Source of the DNA: Diplosphaera chodatii | Lineage: Eukaryota > Chlorophyta > Trebouxiophyceae > Prasiolales > Stichococcaceae | DNA: 64,000 nt | Reading direction: 5' to 3' | Assembly (NCBI GenBank): GCA_032358165.1 | Contig: JAALGY010000017.1 | Coordinates: forward strand, 1-64,000 | Part shown: piece by piece, positions 11,378-23,300 of the stretch | Layout: each line of letters begins with the position of its first letter | Numbering within the stretch: the stretch's first letter is position 1 | Notes under the pieces: generated by a model | What the model was told of the DNA's origin: nothing | Database searches by the model: none | Seen by the model: the letters and a program-made list of their open reading frames with translations, nothing else | Position numbers and translations under genes: made by a program

Positions 11378-14300
11378 TCATATATAGCTGCTACGTTGGT
11401 CTAGCCCTAGACCTCGCTGTAGCAACGATATTCGACGCCATACAGCCTGCAACAGTTCCACTGCATACAGCCGCAGATTTGCTTCCACCGACTCTGCATG
11501 CTCCTCTGCATCGATGCCAGCATCATGCGGAACACTGGCAAAGGCTGAGGCGCAATCCGGCAGCTGGGCAGCCGTGAAGAGCGCCACGGTACCATCGAAA
11601 TCACCCGCGGCTACCAGCAGTGCAGCCGCACGCCAGATGTGCCCTTCAGCCTGCATGCATTTCAGCAGTTTGCACATCACTTTGCCTGGCTGGTGACCGT
11701 CTACATGCAGGTGCAATGCTGTGTGCCCAGCAGCTGATGACATACTGACCTGCAAGGCACGTGTCGACCAGCGGTCTAGCACAGCCGCCTGTGCCGGCAG
11801 GGACAGCGAACCAGCCGCCAAAGTGGCGGCATACCGCCAGAGGCCTGCATCCTGCAGCACAGCTGCCGCCTCCGCCACCAGACCTGCGCAAGGAAAGAAG
11901 GCAGGGACTCAGCCGCCGTACTCGTGACTGTCGCCTTGGTGCCAATATCGTCTGCTGCACGAGATACCTGAGGAGCACAGCAGCGGGACGCCCAGGAGTG
12001 CATCGCCCACGCTTGCCGCATCGGCTGCCACCACCTGCAAGTGTGCTTGCCGATTGTCAGAGGACACTGGAGCAAGCAGTTGACGCTCCTGCTGCAAATG
12101 TACTTTTGTGTGGCAAGAAATGCGCGCAGAAGCATGGCGCCAAAGAAAGTCGCACACCTTGGCCGCCTGCCACAGCAGGCTGCTGGCGGGCGGCGGCTGC
12201 GGGAGCGCCCCGCTAGGCGCACTCGAGAGAGTCCTGCCCAGGGAGCCCTGTCGCGCCGTCCCAGTGTCCGTGCTGTGCTGCGCAGTCAGTGGACCGCCGG
12301 AAGACTGGAGGCCGTCAGGCACGGCGGCGGCGGCGTGCGCCAGGGCCAGGGTGCACAGCGCGTCACGGTAGTAGCGCGCCGAACGGTCGGGCGGCGATGC
12401 GAGCAGGAAGCCCAGGGCGGAGTGATAGTCGCCCAGGCTGACGTATTCCACCATGCGCCGCTCCTGCAGGCAGGCGTACCGGCTGCTGCGACCAGGCATT
12501 GTTACTGCCGCCACTGAGCTTTGTAGGCGGAGATGAACACCACACTTTTCAGTCCTCCCGCTGCGTAAAATTTGGGCAAGAGCTTGGTCCAGCCAAGCGT
12601 GCTGCGCTGATGTTGAGGACGATGAGCACCTACCTGCTGGCGGTCGGAAGGTGCTGCGCCACTGTCCATGGCCTCGTGCCAGGCTACGCGCTCCCGCGCC
12701 TCTGCCAGCAGCACCTGCGGCTCCCACAGCGGCCTGCGCAGCCTCAGCTGACACCGGTCAGCCACCCTGCATGAGTCTGGTCGCACACAAGGGTGCCAGG
12801 AGAGCAAGCATCTGTTGTACAGTGTTCAGGTCTATTGCATCCGTGTAAAGGGGCGTGTGGAGACACACGGGTTTCGGTTGCCAAGCAACCAGCACTCAAC
12901 GACCAGTCAGGGTCGTCCCACAGGTGTCAGGTAAGTGCATGTGTGTCATCGGTCAGGGTGACACACAGCTACCGAACTCCTGCCACAGGGCAGGTCAGAT
13001 ACTGCCACAGGGCAGGTCAGATACAGTGCAGCACAACAATCACCCCCACTCAATTGCTGAACTTCCAGGTCAGTAGCAGTGGAAGCAGACCATTGGCGAC
13101 ACATAGTCAGGGGTGGTGGCGGCGGCGGCCAGAACGGCGCACCGGCTTGTTGCCACCAGCCCTTGCAGGCTTGGCAGCGGCAGCACCTGCAGCGGTGGCC
13201 TTTGCCTTGCTCTTGCGAGGGGGGAAGACATCAATGTCCCCACCTGCAGCAGCACACTTATCACGGTACTCCTGCAAAGGCCCAGAACAATTGGCCAGAG
13301 AGGATTCAGGTTCCCATGAATCGTGCTCAGGCTCATAGCCTTCCCAGTGCACCAGGAACTGGCGCTTAGGCTTGATGGCTCTGCCCTTATACAACCAACG
13401 ATGATCCAGCAGACAGTCCACATCATAGTGCAGCTCACCATTGAGCTTGTAGGGCACAGGTTGTGGCTGACGTCGATCACTGCTGTGGTATGCCTTCAGC
13501 AAGGAGACATGAAACACAGGGTGCATTTTCAGATTGGCCGGCAGATCAAGCCGGTAGGCAACATTGCCAACCTTTTCAACGATGCTGAAAGGCCCAACCC
13601 ACCGCGGCATCAGCTTGGCAGTGCCACCACGCGGCACCTGCAGTCTGATGTTACGAGTGTTCAGTAGCACCTGCTGACCCACAGCAAACTCAAGCTCACG
13701 ACGTTTCTGATCTGCATACTGCTTCTGCCGCAGCTGCGCAGCAGCCAGATGCTCACGAGCTGCAGCATGCATAGCAGCAAATGAACCATGCAAGCGGTGC
13801 GCTGCAGGCACCTTCACTTCCTCATCTGCAGTCATTGCACGAGTCAGTGGCATAGTTCCAGCATCAGGCAGACCCTGATGCAGAGGCAGCTTAGGTTCCT
13901 GACCATAGTTCAACATGAACGGTGAGGAATCTATGACCCTGTGATATGCAGAGTTAATGGCAAGCTCTGCACCAGCCAGCAGGACATCCCAGTCCGTCTG
14001 CTGTGCATTCACACAGTGTCTCAATACCTCTTGCAGCGTCCGATTGGTACGCTCTGTTTGCCCATCAGTCTGCGGGTGGAAGGCAGTCGACATGCGCTGC
14101 TTCGTGCCCAGCAGCCGGCATAGCTCCCGCCAGAAGTTGCTGGTGAAGAGCTTGTCCCGATCTGACACAATGTCATCAGGGATCCCATGCAATCTGATCA
14201 CAGCATTGAACAGCAACTGGGCACATCCCAGTGCAGTCAGATCCTTGCGGGTTGGCACCAGATGCACCATCTTGGTAAACCGATCAACAAACACCAGAAT

Positions 14301-17300
14301 GGAATCAAAATCATTGTCACTGACAGGCAGGCCAGTCACAAAGTCAGCACTCACGCTGGACCAGGGGCGCTCAGGCACCGGCATCGGTTGCAGCAGCCCA
14401 CCAGGCTTCTGATTCGAGGGTTTGTTACGCTGACATGAGTCACAGGACCGTACATACTCAGCAACATGTTCAGCCATGCGCATACGACCATGCAACCAGA
14501 CATACTTGCCTTCCAACCGCTTCAGGGTGGCTTTTTCGCCAAGGTGCCCAGCGGCGGCAGCGTCATGCGCCTCATAGAGTATGTCATCCCGCAAACGGTC
14601 GTCAGCAGGCACCATCACGGCGCTGTCCCTGAACCACAGCTCATCACGTAGCTGGTTCAACACATCAGCCTCAGCAGCACCATCAGCAAAATACTCATCA
14701 GTGGCATACCCATCACGGATACGGTCCAGCAAGGATGGACGTGCATCTGCAGCATCAACAGAATCCTCAGGCAGTGGGCGTGCTCGACGCATTGCAGCCA
14801 GTGTGACGGCAGCACTGCCGCACGCTGCCGGAGCAGCAGCCTGAGCCCAAGGCCCCGCATCAGCCACAGGCACAGTGCCACCTTGCTGCTGGCGTGCTTC
14901 ACTGACAGGTTGCAGGCCTGCAGGAGCAGCAGCACAGTCAGCAAGCAGATTTGGAGACCTGCTCACTGGATCAGCCACATTGATCTTGCCAGGCTTATAG
15001 TGCCATGTGATTGGGAACCGTTGCAGAAATTCAGCCCACCTAGCCTGACGGCGCGACAGCGTCGCCTGAGTGGGCAGGTATGTGTTGGCAGCATGATCTG
15101 TCATGATCATGACAGCCTTCTCCCCCTCAAGGTAGCAGCGCCATGTCCTCAAGGCATGTACGACTGCAAGGAGTTCCTGCTCACCGGTGGTGTAGTTGCG
15201 CTCGGCAGGGGTGAGGCTGCGCGCTTCATAAGCTACGACCTTGCGGTCCTGCAGCAGCACTGCACCTATGCAATAGACCTGAACACTGTACAACATCCTT
15301 CTGCAACAGCTCGTTCAGGGGACGCACCAAGTTGCTGTACCCCCGAATGAATTTGCGAAAGTAATTGCCAAGCCCCAGAAAGGCGCGCACCTGACTGACG
15401 TCAGAGGGCGGTGGCCAGCGTTGTACAGCAGCGACCTTGGCAGGGTCCACCTTCAGCCCATCTGCAGATACAATGTGACCCAGGAATGAGATCTCTGACT
15501 TCACAAAGTCACACTTGCTACGCTTTGCATACATTTGATGCTCAGCCAAGCGCTGCAGGACCAGGCGCACATGCCCAGCATGGTGCGCCGGATCTGCAGA
15601 GTACACGAGAATGTCATCCATGTACACAGTCACGAACTTGTCCAGGAAGGGTGCCAGCACCCTATTCATCACAGCCTGGAAAGTTGAGGGAGCATTTGTC
15701 AGCCCAAAGCACAGCACTTTGAACTGAAAGTGCCCCTGCGGAGTGCGAAAGGCAGTCTTTGGCACATCCTCAGGTGTGATCCTGATCTGGTGGTATCCAG
15801 ATGTCAGATCAAGAGTGCTGAACACACGAGCACCCTTCAGCTTGTCAAACAGATCATCTATCCGAGGCAGTGGATATCTGTTTTTGACTGTCAGTTTGTT
15901 CAACGCACGGTAATCAACACACATGCGCAAGGAGCCATCTTTCTTCTGCACGAAGAGGATGGGTGCCCCATATGGCGAGGTGGAAGGCTCAATCAGGCCT
16001 TTCAGCAAATAGTCTTTGACAGTAGACTCCACCTGTTTGCGCTCCGCTGGGGACAGCTTGTACATTGGCCGAAACGGCGGACGTGCACCTGGCTCCAGCT
16101 CAATTGTATGGCCAACGCCACGGTCTGGCGGCAGGCCTGCAGGTAGTTCATCTACCAGCACATGTGACCACTTGGTCAGCTCCTCCTCTACAGCAATGCG
16201 CACATCATTCAGTCCATCAACAGGCTGCCCAGTCGGCTGCGCCTCTGCCTCAGGATCAACCCTCAAGACAGACAGGCACCACACCTTCTGGACACCCTTC
16301 TGGATAAGACGTCGCATCTGCAGTGCTGACAACAGAGGGGTGCGCACTGACTTGTCATCAGCAGCACGAGCAGGGCTGGATGCAGCACGAGCACCATGCA
16401 CATCATCCACAAACCCACTGCGCAACATGATCAAACGTCTGTCCTTGCGCACAGCAGCATCAGGTGGGTTGTTGCCAAAGTTCAATATCACCTTATGCTG
16501 TCGGAGCCAGGGTTCACCACAGATGACATCCCATGAGGACCCAAGGTCTGCCACCAACAGGGTGGTCACACAATGGAACTGTTGTATCTTTAGGCGAACA
16601 CGCACAGAGCCAAGCACCTTGACAGCGTTGCCATTGGCAGCCGTCACAGAGGTATGCGGCACGTAGTTCAGCTTCGTGCCGATCCCAGCGCGCTCTGCAA
16701 AGGACTGAGACATAAAGGAGCCCTGGGCACCGCTATCTAACAAGATACATGCGGGTGCGCCAGAGATGCAGCCATCAAACTGCATAGCAGGATTATCAGT
16801 CTGGTTAGCAATAAAGTTGGCATCAAGCTGCGGCCACGGAGCATCAAAGTACACTGCCAATGCCTCCTGTGCACATGAACCATCATCAAAGACAGCATGT
16901 CCAACAGGGTACTGCGCAATGCGCTGCATGCCACGGAGCAGGGGGCGCCAGGTCGTCCCCTCACCCCTACGTGGAACCAGAAAACAGGCAGAAGTAACAG
17001 AAGCATGTGCAGCATCTTTGCAGGACAAGTAGTGCTTGATACAGTCGAACAGTCGATCTGCAGGTGGATGCAGCAGCACGTGCTTCCCTGCTGCATCTGC
17101 AGCCAGGAAAGTTGCAACACTACACGTCTGCACAGCATCATCAGCACCATTACAAGCATGCTTGTTCTGCACAGCATCGCAAACATACGAGTCGAAACGC
17201 CGGTTCACCAAAACCTGCAACCGTTTCAACTCAGAAGCTGCAATCTGCACGTGGTCTGCAATCGACACAGGCCGATCATGCACACCCTCCTGAACCTGTT

Positions 17301-20300
17301 CGCTAGCAACCGCTGCTAGGCCGAACCTTCATTTCTTCGCGCCAAGCGTGAAGTTGATGGGCTTCAGTGGCACATTGCCAGCAGGGCTGGCCTTGCCAGC
17401 TTCACCATCTGCCCTGTGTGGGCACTCAATCAGCAGATGCTTGCCCCCACAGAAGAAGCATTCGCCAGCACGCTGACGCTTGTCATGCGTGTCGCGCGTC
17501 GTGCCGAACGGGGTCAGCTTCGTCTTCTTGGCAGGAGAAGAGTTGGCATCGCCGTTCACGACCTTGCGCTTGTGGCGGGCATTGCCGTTGGCGCTTGGCC
17601 CAGCCGCGGGCCCAGCAGAGGGTCCGGTAGTCGGCTTTGACACTGCAGCATGGCCAGAAACACGGTTGGACCGCCGAGACATCTCGAGGGCAACCTCCTG
17701 TCTGACACCGAAGCTGGTCACGTCGTCAACATTATCCCAAGGATTGCCATCGGGCTGTGAGAAACACCTATCTCGCATACCGTCGGACAAGCCAGCCAAC
17801 CAACGATGGATGATATCACCCTTCGAGGGTGGCTGGTCCGTAATGCACGCAAGGAGCTCACGGAAGCGACGCGTGTACTCCTGAACAGAACCTGTCTGAC
17901 GCAGAGCATCCAGGTGTGCACGCGCGCGCGGCTCGCGGTCATTGCGGCCGTATGCACGGATCATCAGTGCAGAAAATTCCTCCCAGGACATGGTCTCAAG
18001 ATCCATGCCACGCGACAGGTCAGGAAAGTGCTGCGCAGCTGCGTCAACCAGCATGCCAGCTGCAGCAGTTGCCCATGCATCACGCCTAACACCACTGTGG
18101 TGCAGGTGCGCCTTGACTAGCATAAGCCAACCATCAATGCGCTTGTTGTCACGCTCGCCACTAAACCTCTCGGGCGTTGCCAACTTGCCACCACGGCTAG
18201 ACAACTGCACAGTCTCGGCAGGGCCGACACGCCCGACCACAGGTGCAGCAACATCATGAGCGTCAGGAACAACAACAGGAGGATCAGCAGACTTGCCATG
18301 GTTGCGCAGGTCCTGATTCTCCTCGGACAGCTTGATTAGGTCGGCCTTCAGCTGCCCTGCGGCGGCCGTCAGCTGCCTGACCTGGTCTTCCAGCGAAAGA
18401 TTCTTCTGCTGCAAGACACTAACCGCACCAAGCGGGCGGTCTGCCGGAGGCTGATCACCAAGCTGCATGTTTTCAACACCACCCGAAAGCTCAGCACCCC
18501 CGGAGCTTGCAGCAGCCTCGGCGTTGTGCTCTTTGGGGTTGTCACCAGACCCACCCGACTCAAAGTGAGTGTGGGCCCGGGTCACCATTATATTGCGGCT
18601 ATTTATGCACGAGCCCAGGGCTCTGAGACCAAATGTTGTACAGTGTTCAGGTCTATTGCATCCGTGTAAAGGGGCGTGTGGAGACACACGGGTTTCGGTT
18701 GCCAAGCAACCAGCACTCAACGACCAGTCAGGGTCGTCCCACAGGTGTCAGGTAAGTGCATGTGTGTCATCGGTCAGGGTGACACACAGCTACCGAACTC
18801 CTGCCACAGGGCAGGTCAGATACTGCCACAGGGCAGGTCAGATACAGTGCAGCACAACAGCATCGTGGGATAGCAGTGATAGGATCACCTGCCGGTACTC
18901 GATGCAGCTGCTGGGCTGCTTCTGCTCTCTGCTGTTCCTAGAGCGTCTGCTGACAGCTGTGCAGCAGCCAGCGTGGCTGGCAGCTGCCGCCAGAAGTGGG
19001 CTTCCTCCTGCAACACTGGCAAGGATACTTGCTGAGCAGCTGACATGAGTGCTCCAGTGGCAGCCTTGCGCACTACCACTAGAGGCTTTGTGACACGCAG
19101 ATGGTCCACGACTCACCTCATCGCCCAGCACTCTGGCTGCCAGCTCAGCGCGGGCTGCTGCCGGGTTCAGAGACTCCGCAGACGCCTCTGCAGCCACTGC
19201 CTCGGCGGCCAGCAGAGTGCTGCCGCCTTTTGCGATGGCCAGCACGGAGATGATCTCCGCCAGTGATGGGCCCGCCTCACCATCACCTGCAGCGTGACAA
19301 CAAGCCTATTGTGGTGGCACGCGTTGTAAAGTCGCAGATAAAGCAGCATGCCTGGCATTCTGGCGGTGCGTGCGTTGCTGCACACGTTCATTCAGCTTTG
19401 CCGTCAACCCCTACATTGACTACCTGGCAGTAGCTCTGATGCGCGGCGGCTGTCGGTGCAGATGCGCAGCGCGCCACTGCCGGAGCGCTTGGCTGCACCA
19501 TCACCGATGGCCAGGCTGTAAATTGAGGTCAGGCGGCCCAAGCCAGCGTGCGGCGAGAAGTCGGGCTTTGAGGCCCGCCGACCCACGACCGCCGCCTATG
19601 CCATGTGCTTTCAGTCATCAGAGTGACCGCAACAGCAATCAACAGACGTGGTTTGGCTGCAGCACAAAGTCTGCCCCTCTGCAAAGCAAGTTTCGCTGAA
19701 GAATGTTCTGGCTGCACCTGGGGTGCCGTGGCATGGCGGGCCGCCTCCCAGGCGCCACGGCAGCCCGGCGGCAGCGCCGCCCACACAGCTGCCTCAGCCC
19801 CCGCCAAGTCCTCCTCAGACGCCGCGGCGCTGCTGACGGCGGTCGCCAGCACCCTCAGTGCGCCGCTGGGTACGCCCTGCACATCACAAGCACGCTGATA
19901 TGCTGGAGCAGCAGCAGGCACATCAAACGATACAGCAAGCCTGTCAGAGAAGGCCTCCTGCAACCTGCGCAGCTTGGCAGACGACCAGGGAGATGCACCA
20001 AGTGACAGCAGGCAACAGCATTGCAGATGACCCAACACCCACCTGCTGGACCAGCAGCCGCAGCAGCAGGCCCCAGGCGGGCGGCAGCAGCGCGGCGGTG
20101 CCCAGGGGCGGCGGCGCCGCCAGGCCCCCGGCAGGCTGCGGCCATGCGCCGCCCACCGCCGCCTTCAGCCTGATGCCCCTGCATGTCAGGACAACCTGAG
20201 CATGCAGCACTTGATGCCTCGCAAAGCGTTTGGGAAATGCGACGTCACTGTCATCCTGAGGCTGTGGCAGGGACACGCAGGGAACAGACTGCTGTGCACC

Positions 20301-23300
20301 AGCAACCCTAGGGTTGAGGCGCAGGCTCTCTGCACACAGCAGGAAATACGATTACTATTCAATCATGAAAAATGCCAGGTACGGCAGGTCAGGCACCTCA
20401 GGCGGTGCTGGACGCCTGCCAGGTGTACAGCAGGTCAGGCACCTCAGGCGGCGCGGGGCAGCGTCAGCGGCTTGGCAGGCGTCCAGCACCGCGACGCCGC
20501 CGTCGTCGGTGGCGGCCAGCAGCACGGCGCCCCCGCCCACAGGCGCCGGCAGCGGCGCCCAGGCGATGTCAATGACGCGGCCCACTCGAGCAGCAGCCAC
20601 CACTGTCACCGGTCCCTGCAGTGCTGACACGATGCTGAAAGCACCGCCTCAGGCATTGACAGCAGCTGCGCAGACCGCAGGTGCCATAATGCCTCTGTCA
20701 ACACTCCATCATGCCTTTTCTGCGGCCAGCGTGCTGACAGTAAATGTGTCACGGTAAGGGTCAAAAGGCACTTGCCGCAGGTCCAGGCGTGAGTCCAGCT
20801 CCCAGATGCCGAAGGCTCCGCCGGCAAACAGCACCGCCAGCCGTGCCTGTGTTGCGCCGCCCGGCACTGCAGTGAAGCATGCTTTGCCGGTGCTGTCATG
20901 CCTCAACCAGACCAGTGCTGACATGGCTGCAAGCAGATGGTTCAAAGCAAGCAGGTGACCTCAGCGGCAACAACCGGCGGGAGATGCAGCGAGAGCCTCA
21001 GCCTCGACCCTGCGTGTTGCTTTGTGCACCTGGGTTGAAGGGCACAGCTGCAGGTGCGGGCGAGGCGAAGTGCATTCGCCAGACAGCACCCTGCCCAATA
21101 GCAATGGCAGTGGTGCGTCCGCTGCTTGTGTCCCACCGGTACAGATTGCCTGCAGCCAAGGTGAGCACTTATCTCAGCAAACTGCAGCCAGGCACAGGTG
21201 ATCCACTTTGGGCTTGTGCAAAGTGGCACACTCGGATTTAGACCAAGCTTCAGCAAGCTTTGCTTAGGCTCACATGTGGAACAGAATGTCACCCTCGGCG
21301 TCACCAAACACCACGAGGCTCCCCACGCCGCCACGACGGTGCTGACCACGTCGCCGCTGTCCATTTTGCCTGCCGTCGGCCGCCTTGACTTCGTGTCTGT
21401 CACCTGCGGCAGAGCAGCTCGAGTATTGCAGCTCGTCACTGACGTCAGCCACGCAACAGCAGTGATGAATGCTCTCTGCCCTGCTTGCTGCTCATTCCAT
21501 GTGCCATAAGAGGAATAGTAGCAGTGATGCACTGGCCAGCACGGTCGAACATGCCTGTCTGCAGGCATGGGAGAGAAACTGGATACGGAATGCCCACCTT
21601 GCGACCCTGCACCGCCAGCACGCCGGTGCGGCCGGTGCCGTCTTCCACTGCAACGCAAAGGCCAGCCGCTCTGTTGGTAGGTCCTCCGCTGCAGCGGCCT
21701 GCGCAGCGCCGCCGCCTGCCTCAGCAGCCCCTGCAGTGGGCGTCTTCATATCCTCCAAATACCTAAGGGAAGGGTACGAGACGATTGAGTAAAAGTGGTG
21801 CAGCTCATGCACACCACGGTGATGAGTTGAAGGCAATTCAGCAGGCACAGCAGTCCACATCATTGTTGCGAGCCTCTAGAGTGCGTGTACAGGCCCATGA
21901 GGCTGCATTCAGCAGATCTGGCACTGACGGCTGGCGGTCGAACCTCACGCCGGCAGCAATGACTGTCAGCAACGCACCCGGTCAGGGAGCGCTCGTGGGC
22001 GAGGGGGAAGCGGGCGAGCAGCGCCCAGCAGTCGGGCGGCAGGCCGTTGGGCGCCAGCTGGGGGCGGTCCCCCGGCAGCGCCCACTCCACCGCGGAGAAG
22101 GGCAGGTCCAGCACCCGCAGCCGCCGCAACGCCAGCCCGCCGCCCACCTACAGTGGCCAGCCGCGTGCACTGCTCGATAGACCATCCGCCAATCTGTTGC
22201 AGCGGAAGGGTGTTGTGCATCGCAACTGTGTGCAACCAGCAGCTACATCATCTGCTATTGGCAGCCGCAGCGTCAGCCGCATGGGTGCATACCTCAACGG
22301 GTGCATCTGATGTATGGATCAGAACTCCTACCTGGACATTGTACAGCTTGAATAGCAAGAACTGCTGATGTGCAGCTCCGCCAGCAGGGCAGGCACCAAT
22401 CACCGCCTACAGGCTTCAGTCATCGCCCACAGGAGGAGGCCTCACCGTCCAGACCTCGGAGGGCGCAGCGCGCAGCAGCACCAGCACAGAGCGCCCGTTG
22501 GGCGAGGCGCGCACCCCCAGCATTGGCAATGTCTCCACGCCCACCCGCACAGGGTGCATCCTCATTTTGTGAAGTCAGCTGCTTGTGCAAAAAATCCCGA
22601 GTGGCAGCACCAGGTTCTCAAGCTTCGAGCGGTGCAACAGACACAGCGGCAGCCCAAAGCAGCCGCTGCCGGTGTCATACTGACACCTAAACCCTGGCAG
22701 CGCACCTCGCAGAAGGGCGTCGAGCAGCGCGCCTGCACGTCCGTCGTCAGCAGGCTGTTGCGGAAGCCGCCGGCCGCCGTCTCGCTGCTGAAGGTCACCA
22801 TGCGCGGCGTGGCGCCCAGCCACCGCACGCCCCGCACCAGCCCTCGTGCACCACTGCGCAGCCGCATTTGCAACACGGCGTGAGAGGCTGACTCACACTA
22901 TCCAAACCACAGTAGCACACGACCTTGTCAGGCCGCAACCCGCAAGCAGATGGGCGTGTGAGCCTGCCAGCATGCGCATGCGCCATGCGCTCATGCGCAG
23001 CAGCTGTCATGCAGACCCGCTTGTAGCATCAGCATGCCTGCAAATGCTGGGCTTTGCACCCTCACATAGGGACAGCGTGACGGCGGCGGACAGCGGCGAC
23101 AACGCCCCTCGCCGCAGCGAGGCAATGTCCAGAGTCCCGGCCGCAGACACCACCGCCAGCACCGCCGCCGCGTCGCCGCCGGGGCCGCTGCCGGACCCGC
23201 GGTCGCTGGCCACGCCCACCGGCACAGGGCAGGCCCCAAAGGTGGTAGCCGCCGCTGGCAAGCTGCCCCGCATGCCTGCAGTAGGGAGTCTGAAGCCCTC

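Larger units (their letters stand above)
12808..18864 (-). mobile_element. Ty3/gypsy LTR retrotransposon with chromodomain (chromovirus)
   Basis: A complete insertion of 6,047 bp (12813-18859) read on the minus strand. Two 226-bp LTRs begin TG and end CA, are identical base for base, and are flanked by a perfect 5-bp target duplication GCATC (12808-12812 and 18860-18864). In sense order: 5' LTR, primer-binding site, gag with a zinc knuckle, pol with protease, reverse transcriptase, RNase H, integrase and C-terminal chromodomain, polypurine tract, 3' LTR. That order and the chromodomain place it among Ty3/gypsy chromoviruses. It sits in a WDR11 intron in the same orientation as the gene. Identical LTRs mean a very recent insertion, yet pol is broken between reverse transcriptase and RNase H, so this copy is probably not autonomous. 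Confidence 0.97.

Noticed and set aside
12813..13038. Idea that the two identical 226-bp blocks are an assembly duplication
   Set aside because: Both have TG..CA ends, flank a full gag-pol, and are bordered by a matching 5-bp target duplication with PBS and PPT in the right places, so true LTRs are the simpler reading. Long reads would still be worthwhile.
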